A stretch of 64,000 bases of DNA from an uncultured Acidobacteriia bacterium. GTDB taxonomy: Bacteria > Acidobacteriota > Terriglobia > Bryobacterales > Bryobacteraceae. The notes under the pieces were generated by a model that made no database searches, was not told the DNA's origin, and saw nothing but the letters and a program-made list of their open reading frames with translations. The DNA is taken from contig CAINNJ010000001.1 of the NCBI GenBank assembly GCA_903851195.1, forward strand, positions 1-64,000. The letters run 5' to 3'. Position 1 is the first letter of the stretch. Every line of letters begins with the position of its first letter. This document shows positions 1 to 9,035 of this stretch, one piece after another. The position numbers were made by a program, and so were the translations under genes.

Positions 1-482
1 CCCCCTCTCGGGCGCAACAGAGACCGGCAGGCCTCGAAACTTGTTGATCCGCTCTCGTCCACGTGAACGTGACGCAAGGACTTTTTACATCCTCAGGCAG
101 ATCGTCTATTTTTCGCTTCTTGAAAGAACTACCAGGAAGGCTGTTAACCACATCGAACAGATCCGGCCTTTGGTGACCTCGTCCGCTCTACAGCTTGTTA
201 CCTACCTTGGAAGTACCACTTGGCACCGATTCAGTCGAAACCGACTCAAAGCGCCTTTCACGACTCTAGCAGCCTCTCCGTTTGTTTGCAAGCTTAATTT
301 TGCGGTTTGTTTAAGGCCGCTTCCGTTGCGCCTGCACCTCAGGTCAGCTCGCTTCACCGTCGCTTCCGGTGTTGCGCTCGTTTCCGGGCACTTCTGAAGT
401 CTAGCATCCGCTTCTCGGCTCTGCAACCATTTCGTCATTTGATTTTCTTAATGTTTTTCACCTCTAATAGAATCAACAGGTT
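1..482. other. unassigned upstream region, possible minus-strand leader
   Basis: I see no convincing protein gene here. Base composition is clearly less GC-rich than the rest of the window, and short open frames on both strands lack family signatures. Read on the minus strand it is purine-rich and could be a long leader or structured RNA for something left of the window. I looked for RNase P RNA, tmRNA, 16S start and tRNA signatures and found none I would defend. Confidence 0.3.
468..473 (+). promoter_or_regulatory. -10 box TAGAAT, leaderless type
   Basis: TAGAAT ends 9 bases before the ATG at 483. That leaves at most two or three untranslated bases and no space for a ribosome binding site. 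Confidence 0.45.
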
Positions 483-1160
483 ATGAGGATCGTTTATTTG
501 CACGGCTTCGCGTCCGGGCCCCAATCCCGCAAAGCACAGGCATTTCGGGAGGCTTTTCACGCCCTTGGCATGGAAATCCACATTCCCGATCTCGCGCGGG
601 ACGATTTCGACCACCTCACCATCTCCGCCCAGCTCGCCGTCGTCCGCGATCTCCTCGCCGATGAGCCCACCCACCTCATCGGCTCGTCGATGGGGGGTTA
701 CCTGGCCGCCCTGACCGCAGCCGCGCATCCGGCTCAGGTTCGACGCCTCGTCCTCCTTGCCCCCGCTTTCGCCTTCCCGACCCGCTGGCCCGAACTCCTC
801 GGCGCCGAAAAGCTCCACAACTGGCGGGAGACCGGCTGGCTGGAAGTGTTCCACTATGGAGATCGCGCCAACCGCCGCGTCCACTACGGTCTTTACGACG
901 ATGCGCTGATTCACGCCCCGCAACCGCCGTTTACCCAACCTGCCGCCATCTTCCACGGCCTGCACGATCAAGTCGTGCCCATCTCCCTCTCAAGGGATTT
1001 CGTCCGCGCCCATCCCAATGCGCAACTGACGGAACTCGATTCCGACCACGAACTGCTGAACGTTCTTCCCGCCATCGTCTCGGCCGGCGTCTCCTTTCTT
1101 CTGGATAGGCCGATACAGCCCGGACCGCCGCCTCTTTCGGATCCGCGCGACCTCCGTTAA
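483..1160 (+). CDS. YqiA/YcfP-like alpha/beta hydrolase (esterase)
   Basis: The 225-residue protein fits the small cytoplasmic alpha/beta-hydrolase family that includes E. coli YqiA. It opens with the oxyanion-type MRIVYLHGFASGP strand-loop. The nucleophile elbow GSSMGG places Ser at residue 69, a likely acid is Asp162 in HGLHDQVVP, and the catalytic His is His189 in SDHEL. Length is slightly above the usual 190-200 because of a C-terminal tail. There is no signal peptide. The ATG at 483 follows a -10 box by only 9 bases, so translation is probably leaderless. The physiological substrate is not deducible. Confidence 0.85.
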   Translation: MRIVYLHGFASGPQSRKAQAFREAFHALGMEIHIPDLARDDFDHLTISAQLAVVRDLLADEPTHLIGSSMGGYLAALTAAAHPAQVRRLVLLAPAFAFPTRWPELLGAEKLHNWRETGWLEVFHYGDRANRRVHYGLYDDALIHAPQPPFTQPAAIFHGLHDQVVPISLSRDFVRAHPNAQLTELDSDHELLNVLPAIVSAGVSFLLDRPIQPGPPPLSDPRDLR

Positions 1161-1170
1161 ACTGGCTCTC

Positions 1171-2043
1171 GTGCGCCCTCTCGCCGTCGCGGCCGTGCTT
1201 TTCCTCCTGCCTGCCTCCGCGTTCGCGCAGCCGGAATTGAACGACCTGCTCGATGCCCTCGGCCGCTCCGCTGCCATCTTCTCCCGCTCTATCCCTGCCC
1301 TCACCGCGCGCGAAACCCTTTCGCAGCGCTCCCGTTTCGGGGATCTCGCCGTCCGCAAACGCGGCAGGAATCGCGAAATCAAGGATGCCTCATTCACCCT
1401 CCCCGACGATTTCGAAGGCCATGAGGTCGTTTCGGAGTACAGCTTCAGCAAACCGGGCGCCCCGGAAGGCTTTCACGAAGTGCGGCATATCCTCACCATC
1501 GACACCCTCTCACCGGGCGACGGCCCTGCCCGGCACTTCCTCACCCTCGGCGTACAGTCCCCCGAGGACGATGCGAAAAAGCGCGTCCTCGAGGAATTCG
1601 ACCAGTCCCAGCTCCAGGGCGCCGTAGCCGATTTCGGCCCTCTCCTTCTTCTGTTCACGAAAACTCGCCAGGCTGGCTACACCTTCGACCTTTCCGGCCG
1701 GCAGGTTCTCCACGACGAGCCCGTCCTCGTCCTCCGCTACCGGCAGATATCCGGCTCCGATGCCGTGGCGGAGTTCCGCGAGCGCACCGAAACCCGCCAT
1801 CGTTTCGACGGAGAAATCTGGCTTCGCGAGTCGAATCTGGTCCCCGCCCGCATCACCCTGCGCACCGAAGAAGCCCTCTCCCGCAAATTCACGCTCCGCA
1901 ACGAAGCCGGCATCGACTACCTGCCGACGGTCTACGGCCTCGCGCCCGCAACCGTGATTCATCGCCAATATCTCAATCAGGACCTGCTCGTCGAGAATCA
2001 ATTCACTTATTCCGACTACAACGGACGCACATTTCTCCCTTAA
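1171..2043 (+). CDS. exported protein of unknown function
   Basis: A GTG start gives a clear signal peptide (MRPLAVAAVLFLLPASAFAQ) and a mature protein of about 270 residues, so it is probably periplasmic or secreted. I recognise no catalytic motif. The body alternates charged and beta-prone segments, with paired regions resembling outer-membrane lipoprotein-sorting folds, but that is only an impression. It follows the hydrolase by 10 bases and precedes bcp by 19, so it may be co-transcribed with both. Confidence 0.7.
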   Translation: MRPLAVAAVLFLLPASAFAQPELNDLLDALGRSAAIFSRSIPALTARETLSQRSRFGDLAVRKRGRNREIKDASFTLPDDFEGHEVVSEYSFSKPGAPEGFHEVRHILTIDTLSPGDGPARHFLTLGVQSPEDDAKKRVLEEFDQSQLQGAVADFGPLLLLFTKTRQAGYTFDLSGRQVLHDEPVLVLRYRQISGSDAVAEFRERTETRHRFDGEIWLRESNLVPARITLRTEEALSRKFTLRNEAGIDYLPTVYGLAPATVIHRQYLNQDLLVENQFTYSDYNGRTFLP

Positions 2044-2062
2044 AGGAAACGCCCCCAAAAAC

Positions 2063-2515
2063 ATGAGCCAACTGCAGACCGGACAAATCGCCCCGGATTT
2101 CGAACTGCCGGCGCAGGACGGCCAACCCGTGCGCCTCAGCAGCCTCCGCGGCAGCCCCGTGGTGCTTTTCTTCTACCCGAAGGACGACACCACCGGCTGC
2201 ACCAAAGAAGCCTGCGCCTTTCGCGATCGCTTTCCGGTCTTCGACGCCCAGGGCGCCAAAATCTTCGGCATCAGTTCGGATTCCGCCGATTCTCACACCC
2301 GCTTCGCCTCGAAGTACAACCTGCCATACCCCCTTCTCGCCGACCGCGGCGGCAAAGTCCGCAAGCTCTTCGGCGTGAAAAGCACCTTCGGCATCATCCC
2401 CGGCCGCGTCACTTATGTCATTGACCCGAAGGGTGTTGTGCGCCACATCTTCTCGTCCCAGGCCGATCCGGAACGCCACGTCCGCGAAGCCCTCGCCGCT
2501 CTCCAAAGCTCCTGA
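2063..2515 (+). CDS. bcp: thioredoxin-dependent peroxiredoxin (Bcp/PrxQ)
   Basis: A 150-residue AhpC/TSA-family protein that reduces hydroperoxides using thioredoxin in the cytoplasm. The peroxidatic Cys46 lies in the FFYPKDDTTGCTKEAC motif and the resolving Cys51 is five residues later, which is the atypical 2-Cys PrxQ spacing. Length is normal. It has its own ATG 19 bases after the exported protein. MsrA and MsrB 2.5 kb downstream add to a local oxidative-damage theme, though they are not obviously co-transcribed. Confidence 0.93.
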   Translation: MSQLQTGQIAPDFELPAQDGQPVRLSSLRGSPVVLFFYPKDDTTGCTKEACAFRDRFPVFDAQGAKIFGISSDSADSHTRFASKYNLPYPLLADRGGKVRKLFGVKSTFGIIPGRVTYVIDPKGVVRHIFSSQADPERHVREALAALQSS

Positions 2516-2538
2516 ACCGCTCCTGCCGGATCGGCCTC

Positions 2539-2544
2539 TATAAT
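2539..2544 (+). promoter_or_regulatory. -10 box TATAAT of recN, leaderless type
   Basis: A perfect TATAAT ends 8 bases before the recN GTG at 2553. The expected transcription start falls at or next to the start codon. Confidence 0.6.
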
Positions 2545-2552
2545 CGGAACGA

Positions 2553-4238
2553 GTGCTTCACGAGTTGGTGGTTGAGAACTATGCCGTGGTGGACCGGCTG
2601 CGCGTGCGGTTCCACAACGGCCTGAACCTGCTGACCGGCGAAACCGGCAGCGGTAAATCCATCGTGGTGGATGCCCTGGGGCTCCTGTTTGGTAGCCGTG
2701 CTTCGGCCGACATGATCCGTTCCGGCGAGGATCGCGCGCGGGTTTCCGGAGTCTTCGATTTTCCCGACCGCGCCGCCAAAGTCCTGGCCCATGCCGGTTT
2801 CGAGGCCGAACAGGGCGAACTGCTCCTCGAACGGGAAATCCTCTCGAACGGCAAGAGCCGCGTCTTCGTTAACAACCGGCCCGCCACCGTCGCGCTGCTC
2901 CGCGACCTCGCGCCCCATTTGGGCGATATCCACGGCCAGCACGACCAGCAACTGCTTTTTGAGCCCGCCGCCCAGCTTTCCATGCTGGATACCTTTGCCG
3001 ACGCCCGTGAAAGCCGCGCCGCGCTCAAAGATGTCTTCGCTTCGTGGCGGCGCGTCGCCGCCGATATCGCGGAACTCGAAGGCGCGGATCAGGAGAAGCT
3101 GCGCCTTCTCGATCTCTGGCAGTTCCAGCGCCGGGAGATCGAAAGCGCCGGCCTGCAACCCGCGGAAGACGTGGAACTGGAAACCGAACGCCGCCTCCAG
3201 CAGAACGCGGGGCGGTTGCTCGATACCGCGGGCGCTGCCTATGAATCGCTCTACGAAGCCCCGGACTCCGTCACCTCCCAGGTGCGCTCCGTCGCGAAGA
3301 AGCTCGACGAACTCGGCCGCATCGACGATTCGATGGCCCCGGTTCGCCTCGCGCTCGAACCGGCGCTGCTTGCCATCGAAGAGGTTTCGTATGCCTTACG
3401 GGATTACCTCGGCCGCGTCGAAGGCAACCCCGCCCGCCTCGAAGAAATCGAAACCCGCCTGGCCGCCATCGACAAGCTGAAGCGCAAGTACGGCGGCACC
3501 GTGGAAGAGATTCTGGCCTTTTTTGAGGATGTCTCGCGCAGAATCGACGAAGTGGAAACCGCCGGCGACCGCCTGGTGGACCTCAAACAGCAGCTACAGA
3601 ACCTCGAAGCCGGATTCGGGAAGGCCGCAGCCGAACTGACGGCCCGCCGCCGCGCCGCCGCCGCCGAGCTTTCGTCGCGCGTGGAGAAGGAACTGAAGCC
3701 GCTCGCCATGGAGCGGACCATCTTCCGTATCGAAGTTTCCCCCGCCGAGTGGTCCGAATCCGGAGCCGACCGCGTGCAGTTTCTCGTGTCCCCCAACGCG
3801 GGCGAAGAGCCCAGGCCGATGGAGAAAATCGCCTCGGGCGGCGAACTCTCCCGTATCGCGCTGGCCCTGAAGACCTGCCTCGTCGGCTCCCGCCCGGTCG
3901 GTTCCTCCTCTCCGCGCACGCTGGTTTTCGACGAGATCGACACCGGTATCGGCGGTCGCGCCGCCGAAGGTGTCGCCCGCCGGCTGAAGAAGCTGGCCGC
4001 CGAGAATCAGCTGCTCTGCGTCACTCACCTGGCGCAAATTGCCTGTTTTGCCGACCATCACTACCGCGTCGGAAAATCCGAGCACAAAGGCCGTACCGTC
4101 GCCCGGATCGAGCATCTCGATACCCAGGGCAGCACCGAAGAGATCGGGCGCATGCTGAGCGGTCAGACCCTCACGCCGGAAGCGGTGCGGAACGCGGCCG
4201 AACTGATCCGCGCCGCCCACGCCCTGAATTTGTTTTAA
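2553..4238 (+). CDS. recN: DNA repair protein RecN
   Basis: An SMC-like ATPase of 561 residues, the usual RecN length, acting in double-strand-break repair. The N-terminal Walker A is GETGSGKS (residues 29-36), a central coiled coil spans roughly 160-380, and the C-terminal half has the ABC signature and Walker B region ending VFDEIDTGIGG, followed by VTHLAQIA. The GTG start is supported by family alignment (LVVENYAVVDRL) and by the TATAAT box 8 bases upstream. No LexA-type operator was recognised. Confidence 0.95.
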   Translation: MLHELVVENYAVVDRLRVRFHNGLNLLTGETGSGKSIVVDALGLLFGSRASADMIRSGEDRARVSGVFDFPDRAAKVLAHAGFEAEQGELLLEREILSNGKSRVFVNNRPATVALLRDLAPHLGDIHGQHDQQLLFEPAAQLSMLDTFADARESRAALKDVFASWRRVAADIAELEGADQEKLRLLDLWQFQRREIESAGLQPAEDVELETERRLQQNAGRLLDTAGAAYESLYEAPDSVTSQVRSVAKKLDELGRIDDSMAPVRLALEPALLAIEEVSYALRDYLGRVEGNPARLEEIETRLAAIDKLKRKYGGTVEEILAFFEDVSRRIDEVETAGDRLVDLKQQLQNLEAGFGKAAAELTARRRAAAAELSSRVEKELKPLAMERTIFRIEVSPAEWSESGADRVQFLVSPNAGEEPRPMEKIASGGELSRIALALKTCLVGSRPVGSSSPRTLVFDEIDTGIGGRAAEGVARRLKKLAAENQLLCVTHLAQIACFADHHYRVGKSEHKGRTVARIEHLDTQGSTEEIGRMLSGQTLTPEAVRNAAELIRAAHALNLF

Positions 4239-4345
4239 GAAAGCGCACAGGCCGGTTGCGGCGGCAGCGAAACGAACCTCGGTTGTGCGCGTGTTGTGCT
4301 GAAAAAAGCCCTAAAGCTTTCCGGGGTTCCCGACGATTAGCAGGC

Positions 4346-4984
4346 ATGACGCGTCAGCCGCTTCGCAGACAGATCCGCACCCTGGTCGTCTGCGCTTCCT
4401 TCGCCGCGCTTGTGGCGACCGTTTCTCTGGGCCTGATCCGCCTCAACGGAGGGCAGCTTACGAACCAGGCCGGCCGCCGGATCGAGTCGCTTTCGTTGCT
4501 GGTCCTGCTCGCGGGCCTCTCCGGCGCCGCATCGCTCGCCGCCGCCGGCCGCATTCTGCTTCGCCGTTATGACATCGATACGGATGCCCTGCGCCGGCTC
4601 CAAAAGCACACCCTAAGGCGGCAGAAACATCTGACCGAAAAGGCGAACCGGAATGAAGTGCGCGCCACCGCCGGCAAACGGGATTTGCTTTTCGACGCTG
4701 CCCTGAATGCCGCCTGCACATTACGCGAGGGACTGCGGCAATCTGCCCTGATCGTGCCGGTCGGCTCCCCCCTTTCAAGGCTGGACGCCGCAGCCGCGGA
4801 GTTCGACCTCCTGGTGGCCCAATTGCGCGAACTCCCGAATCCGGAGCACCAGACTCAGGAACACCAGACTCAGGAACACCAGACGCACGAAGACCAGACT
4901 CAAAAAGCGCTCCACAAGCTCGCCGCCGCCGTGAGCACCGCCGTTCCGGTCACAACCAGCCACACCGATCTCGCAATAATATAA
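4346..4984 (+). CDS. two-TM membrane protein with EHQTQ repeats, unknown function
   Basis: A 212-residue protein with two hydrophobic segments near residues 11-33 and 50-72, then a long hydrophilic, probably helical region. Four pentapeptide repeats (EHQTQ, EHQTQ, EHQTH, EDQTQ) lie near residues 167-186 and come from a 15-bp DNA repeat. The predicted topology is both ends cytoplasmic. I do not recognise the family. The ATG at 4346 is the first one that makes the protein begin just before the first membrane segment. The gene is flanked by recN and msrA with about 60-110 bases on each side. Confidence 0.6.
   Translation: MTRQPLRRQIRTLVVCASFAALVATVSLGLIRLNGGQLTNQAGRRIESLSLLVLLAGLSGAASLAAAGRILLRRYDIDTDALRRLQKHTLRRQKHLTEKANRNEVRATAGKRDLLFDAALNAACTLREGLRQSALIVPVGSPLSRLDAAAAEFDLLVAQLRELPNPEHQTQEHQTQEHQTHEDQTQKALHKLAAAVSTAVPVTTSHTDLAII
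4844..4903 (+). repeat. 15-bp tandem repeat, four copies, in frame
   Basis: Four head-to-tail units of the form GARCACCAGACTCAG, the last two slightly diverged, encode E-H-Q-T-Q type pentapeptides. Because the unit is a multiple of three, copy number can change without breaking the frame. Confidence 0.85.
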
Positions 4985-5041
4985 AGTGAAGAGACCGGAA
5001 TAGACCTGCGGGTTCGCCGGATTGTAACGTTGGAGGTTGTT

Positions 5042-5713
5042 GTGAAATTCCTTTACACGCGCGGGCTTCTCGCCGCTCAACTCTTACTGGCCGCCGGGTT
5101 CCTGTCCGGTGCGTCCTTCCCCGATCCGCCCAGCGTAACGCCAGTCGCCCCCGCGGCGAAAAAGGCGACCGCTGTCCTTGCCGGAGGCTGCTTCTGGGGC
5201 ATGGAAGGCATCTTCGAACATGTCAAAGGTGTCACCGATACCCAGGTTGGCTACGCCGGTGGTTCCGCCAAAACCGCCCATTATGAGCGGATCGAACTGG
5301 GCGATACCGGCCACGCGGAGTCGATCAAAATCACCTATGACCCCGAAAAGATCACCTACGGCCAATTGCTGAAGATCTATTTCTCGGTCGCGCACGATCC
5401 CACCACCCTGAACCGCCAGCACAACGACGTTGGCACACAGTACCGCTCGTCCATCTTCTATCAGGACGAAGACCAGAAGAAGACGGCCGAAGCTTACATC
5501 CAGTCGCTGAACGCTGCCCATGTCTTCCGCAGCCCCATCGTCACAAAGGTTACGCCGCTGGAAGCGTTCTATCCGGCGGAAACCTACCACCAACACTTCC
5601 TCGACAACAATCCGACCCAGGGGTATATCGCCAATGTCGATATCCCGTTGCAGAACGATTTTAAGCGGATGTATCCCGAGTTGTGGAATCCCAAATCGAC
5701 CGGCAGCAGATAA
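5042..5713 (+). CDS. msrA: exported peptide-methionine (S)-S-oxide reductase MsrA
   Basis: A 223-residue MsrA that reduces the S-epimer of methionine sulfoxide. The catalytic motif GCFWG is at residues 49-53 with nucleophile Cys50, followed by the conserved GYAGG. The N-terminus from GTG 5042 ([20 protein letters not shown]) is a signal sequence, so the enzyme should act outside the cytoplasm. A GGAGG ribosome binding site at 5032-5036 selects this GTG over upstream codons. msrB begins 11 bases after its stop, so the two stereo-specific reductases form an operon. Confidence 0.93.
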   Translation: MKFLYTRGLLAAQLLLAAGFLSGASFPDPPSVTPVAPAAKKATAVLAGGCFWGMEGIFEHVKGVTDTQVGYAGGSAKTAHYERIELGDTGHAESIKITYDPEKITYGQLLKIYFSVAHDPTTLNRQHNDVGTQYRSSIFYQDEDQKKTAEAYIQSLNAAHVFRSPIVTKVTPLEAFYPAETYHQHFLDNNPTQGYIANVDIPLQNDFKRMYPELWNPKSTGSR

Positions 5714-5723
5714 GGACGAAACC

Positions 5724-6272
5724 ATGATGAATCGCAGAGCTTTCTTTCACACGGCCGCCGGCGGTTTCGGGGCGTCCGCCATCGCGCTTGCCGCTGCCAC
5801 CGACAAAGGCCGCAAGACCGTGAAAATTGCCCAGTTCGATGCCTCCGGAAATCGCACCGGAGTCGAAGTGGTGGAAAAGGTGGTGAAGTCCGACGAAGAA
5901 TGGCGCAAGCAACTCTCGCCCGAACAGTTCGAAGTCACCCGCCGCAAGGGCACCGAACGCGCGTTCACGGGCAAATACGCCGAGACCCGCGCCGACGGCC
6001 TCTACTTTTGCATTTGCTGCAATACGCCGCTGTTCGATTCCAAAACGAAGTTCGAATCCGGCACCGGCTGGCCCAGTTTCTACCAGCCGATCGCGAAGGA
6101 AAACGTACTGGACCTCAGCGATACCAGCTACGGGATGGTGCGTACCGAAGTGGAATGCGCCCGCTGCGATGCCCATCTCGGACACGTGTTCGACGATGGC
6201 CCCCGTCCCACCGGCAAACGCTACTGCATGAACTCCGCGTCGCTGAACTTCACACCCCGTAGCAAATCCTAA
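5724..6272 (+). CDS. msrB: Tat-type exported peptide-methionine (R)-S-oxide reductase MsrB
   Basis: A 182-residue MsrB specific for the R-epimer. The zinc ligands are Cys96/Cys99 (FCICC) and Cys145/Cys148 (CARC), and the catalytic cysteine is Cys168 in [11 protein letters not shown]. The N-terminus [16 protein letters not shown] has a twin-arginine pattern followed by a hydrophobic stretch, so folded export with zinc bound is plausible. It is paired with exported MsrA 11 bases upstream, a two-enzyme repair set for envelope proteins. ATG 5724 and 5727 are both possible. Confidence 0.93.
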   Translation: MMNRRAFFHTAAGGFGASAIALAAATDKGRKTVKIAQFDASGNRTGVEVVEKVVKSDEEWRKQLSPEQFEVTRRKGTERAFTGKYAETRADGLYFCICCNTPLFDSKTKFESGTGWPSFYQPIAKENVLDLSDTSYGMVRTEVECARCDAHLGHVFDDGPRPTGKRYCMNSASLNFTPRSKS

Positions 6273-6298
6273 GCGTCACGAGGACTGAGCGAGAGGCC

Positions 6299-6324
6299 GG
6301 CGGCCCGTTCCCAAACGGGTCGCC
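6299..6324 (+). terminator. hairpin between convergent msrB and lipoprotein genes
   Basis: An 11-bp stem (GGCGGCCCGTT with AACGGGTCGCC, one G-T pair) closes a CCCA loop. No strong T run follows, so it could act for either convergent transcript or simply block read-through. Confidence 0.45.
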
Positions 6325-6338
6325 GTGCCCGTTTTCGC

Positions 6339-7316
6339 CTACCTCGAATCCCGAATCCGCACCGGCGCTTCCAGCCGGAAACTCAGCATCGTCTCCGAAG
6401 GTACGCTCACGCCTTTCCCGCGCGTGATCGCCTGTGTTCCCGCTCCCGCCGCCGCACCCGAAAGAGCGCCGATCGCCGCGCCCTTCCCTCCACCTGCAAG
6501 CGCCCCGATGATTCCGCCCAAAGCAGTGCCCCCGCCCGTAAAGATCCCGGTGCGCTTATTGGTACCAATGCCTTCCCGGCCCTTTTCCACCAGATCCCCG
6601 GTCTCCAGTCGGTAGCTGCGGCCACCGACGGAAACCGATCCCACATCGAGAACCAGTTCCGACCGGCCCTGCACTTTCCCCTGATCGCGCGCCGCCCGCA
6701 CCACCAGCGTCGCGTTGGAGCCGCGCGGAATCGCCACCCGGCCTTCCGTATCCACCACATCCTCCGCAACAACGGCGCTGTAAGTCTGGCCGGTTTCCGC
6801 CGTTTGAGAGTTGATCGCTTCGTTATTCCGGATCCGCAGCGTCGTCCCGGAGGGAATCGTCCGCATCTCCAGACTCGACGCACTCTTCACGGTCTCCATC
6901 CGGTCTCGCTCCACCGGCCGCGGCGCCTCCGAACTGCCCGCCGGGGCAAACGAAGCGGAGGGCGAAACCGGAGCTTGCGAAACAGGAGGCGGCGGCGCCG
7001 GATTCGGCTGCATGGGCCCCGGAGGCGCCATGCTCGCCGAAGGGACCGGTGCGGCGTCCCCATACTGCACCGTGGAAACCTGCGACATCGGATACGTTCT
7101 CGATTCCCCGCCTGCCGCCTGCACCGTAATCGTGGAAGCATCGCTCTTCGTCATGTTGCCGCTGAACTGCGTGCCGTCCCGGAGTGTCACCGTCGCTGCC
7201 GGACCCGTCGCCGGCGCAGGGCTTTTGGTGCAACCCGAAACAGCCAAAAGCGCGACGAAAACGCCTGCGGCTGCCCGGCTCCGGGAACTGCTCTGTGAAA
7301 TTTCGTTCGTTCTCAT
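6339..7316 (-). CDS. glycine-zipper outer-membrane lipoprotein
   Basis: A 325-residue lipoprotein. The second Met (MRTNEISQ...) gives a proper lipoprotein signal ending LLAVSGC. A short SH3/Sm-like segment (TVTLRDGTQFSGNM) follows, then a Pro-rich linker, a domain of about 100 residues rich in beta strands, and a C-terminal glycine zipper of GGxxGG/GAxxG repeats near residues 250-290 that may insert in a membrane. It is transcribed divergently from the M50 protease with about 60 bases between. Function unknown; similar proteins are often annotated as surface-antigen or YMGG-like. Confidence 0.7.
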   Translation of the reverse strand: MRTNEISQSSSRSRAAAGVFVALLAVSGCTKSPAPATGPAATVTLRDGTQFSGNMTKSDASTITVQAAGGESRTYPMSQVSTVQYGDAAPVPSASMAPPGPMQPNPAPPPPVSQAPVSPSASFAPAGSSEAPRPVERDRMETVKSASSLEMRTIPSGTTLRIRNNEAINSQTAETGQTYSAVVAEDVVDTEGRVAIPRGSNATLVVRAARDQGKVQGRSELVLDVGSVSVGGRSYRLETGDLVEKGREGIGTNKRTGIFTGGGTALGGIIGALAGGGKGAAIGALSGAAAGAGTQAITRGKGVSVPSETMLSFRLEAPVRIRDSR

Positions 7317-7365
7317 GACCACCCCCGTGCAAGCTGGTGACCACAAACCGCCCCGCCCGCAACGC

Positions 7366-7371
7366 TATACT
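7366..7371 (+). promoter_or_regulatory. -10 box TATACT of M50 protease gene, leaderless type
   Basis: TATACT ends 8 bases before the GTG at 7380, matching the recN arrangement. Confidence 0.55.
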
Positions 7372-7379
7372 GAGCCTGC

Positions 7380-8081
7380 GTGAACCCCGATCAACTGACC
7401 TTTGGATTTCTCCAGTACGTGGTCTTCCTTCTTTCCACCACCTGCCATGAAGCGGGCCACGCCCTCGTCGCCCTGCGCGGTGGCGACAGCACCGCGTTTG
7501 AAGGCGGCCAGGTCTCACTCAACCCCCTGCCACATATTCGCCGCGAGCCCTTTGGCATGGTTGTTATGCCTCTTCTTGGCATCGCAACCGGTTCCGGTCT
7601 TATCGGCTGGGCCAGCGCTCCCTATGACCCGCTCTGGTCGCAGCGCCATCCGAAACGCGCCGCCTGGATGGCCCTCGCCGGCCCCGCTACCAACTTCCTG
7701 ATCGCCATCCTCGCCGCGCTTGCCATGCGGATCGGCCTTGCGGCGGGAATTTTTACTCGGGGTGCTACTTCCACCGCGCATATTGTGGGCGCGGTGTCCG
7801 CCGGTGTTCCCGACGGCGTCGCCACCATCCTCAGCGTTTTCTTCTCCCTGAACATCCTGCTCGGCTGCTTCAACCTCCTCCCCTTCCCTCCCCTTGATGG
7901 CTACAACGTACTCGGTCTCTTTACCTCCGAAGCCGGCGCGCTCAAGCTCCAGGAATGGCGCATCCGGTTCCGCTCCTTCGCCATCATCGGCCTGATCCTC
8001 GGCTGGCGTCTCCTCGATTCCATCTACTTCCCCCTGCTCCGCAACGCCATCCGCATCTTCGGCCTCTCGCTGGGAATCTAA
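7380..8081 (+). CDS. M50 (site-2 protease-like) membrane metalloprotease
   Basis: A 233-residue polytopic protein. The zinc motif HEAGH is at residues 23-27 within the first membrane segment, and the third ligand lies in NLLPFPPLDG (Asp173). This is the small Rip/S2P-like subfamily without a PDZ domain. It probably cleaves membrane-embedded substrates, but which ones cannot be told. The GTG start is set by the TATACT box 8 bases upstream. It shares a short divergent region with the lipoprotein gene. Confidence 0.88.
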   Translation: MNPDQLTFGFLQYVVFLLSTTCHEAGHALVALRGGDSTAFEGGQVSLNPLPHIRREPFGMVVMPLLGIATGSGLIGWASAPYDPLWSQRHPKRAAWMALAGPATNFLIAILAALAMRIGLAAGIFTRGATSTAHIVGAVSAGVPDGVATILSVFFSLNILLGCFNLLPFPPLDGYNVLGLFTSEAGALKLQEWRIRFRSFAIIGLILGWRLLDSIYFPLLRNAIRIFGLSLGI

Positions 8082-8143
8082 CGGGTACTACCGAATTCCC
8101 ATCAAGTTGACCGTGTATCCTGAAGAAAGAACGAAAAACCCAA

Positions 8144-9034
8144 GTGGACCACCTCGACCTGCTCGAAGCTGAGAGCATCCAAATCATCCGCGAAGTCGCG
8201 GCCGAATTCCAGAATCCCGTCATGCTGTACTCCATCGGCAAGGATTCGTCCGTCATGGTTCGCCTCGCCCAGAAGGCGTTCTTCCCGGGCAAGATCCCCT
8301 TTCCTTTGCTGCACATCGACACCACGTTCAAGTTCCGCGAAATGATTCAGTTCCGGGATGAGTTCACCGCCTCCATCGGCGCGAAGCTCATCGTCCACAC
8401 CAACACCCAGGCCATTGCGGACGGCACCAATCCCCAGCGCATCGGCACCCAAAAGTGCTGCGGCCTGCTCAAAACGCGCGCCCTGCTCGACGGCCTGGCC
8501 GCCGGCGGCTACGACGCTGCCTTCGGAGGCGCGCGCCGGGACGAAGAAAAATCCCGCGCCAAAGAGCGCGTCTACTCCTTCCGCGACGAATTCGGCCAGT
8601 GGGACCCCAAGAACCAGCGCCCTGAACTCTGGAACGTCTACAACGCCCGCGTCGACAAAGGCCAGCACATCCGTGTCTTCCCGCTCTCCAACTGGACCGA
8701 ACTCGACGTCTGGCAGTACATCGGCCGCGAGGAGATCCCGATCGTTCCCCTCTACTACGCCAAACCCCGTCCCATGGTCGTTCGGGGCGCTTCTCTCATC
8801 CCCGTGGAACAGGATTTCTCCCTCCTCCCCGGCGAAAAGCCCCAAATGGTGATGTGCCGCATGCGCTCCCTCGGCTGCAGCCCCTGCACCGGCGCCATTC
8901 GCTCCGAAGCCGACACCATCGACAAAATCATCGACGAAATGAAACTGGTTCGCCGCTCCGAACGCGAAAACCGCGTCATCGATCACGACCAGGAAGGCTC
9001 CATGGAAATCAAAAAGCGCGAGGGGTATTTCTAA
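8144..9034 (+). CDS. cysD: sulfate adenylyltransferase subunit 2 (CysD)
   Basis: A 296-residue PP-loop protein that makes APS from ATP and sulfate together with CysN. The PP-loop motif is YSIGKDSS (near residues 28-35). The family C-terminus is recognisable ([14 protein letters not shown], then [13 protein letters not shown]). A GTG start gives [18 protein letters not shown], the standard CysD beginning. The cysN ATG follows one base after its stop, so the two subunits are translated together. Confidence 0.96.
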   Translation: MDHLDLLEAESIQIIREVAAEFQNPVMLYSIGKDSSVMVRLAQKAFFPGKIPFPLLHIDTTFKFREMIQFRDEFTASIGAKLIVHTNTQAIADGTNPQRIGTQKCCGLLKTRALLDGLAAGGYDAAFGGARRDEEKSRAKERVYSFRDEFGQWDPKNQRPELWNVYNARVDKGQHIRVFPLSNWTELDVWQYIGREEIPIVPLYYAKPRPMVVRGASLIPVEQDFSLLPGEKPQMVMCRMRSLGCSPCTGAIRSEADTIDKIIDEMKLVRRSERENRVIDHDQEGSMEIKKREGYF

Positions 9035-9035
9035 A

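Noticed and set aside
4844-4903. Possible CRISPR-like repeat
   Set aside because: Units are contiguous with no spacers, and they are in frame inside a coding gene.
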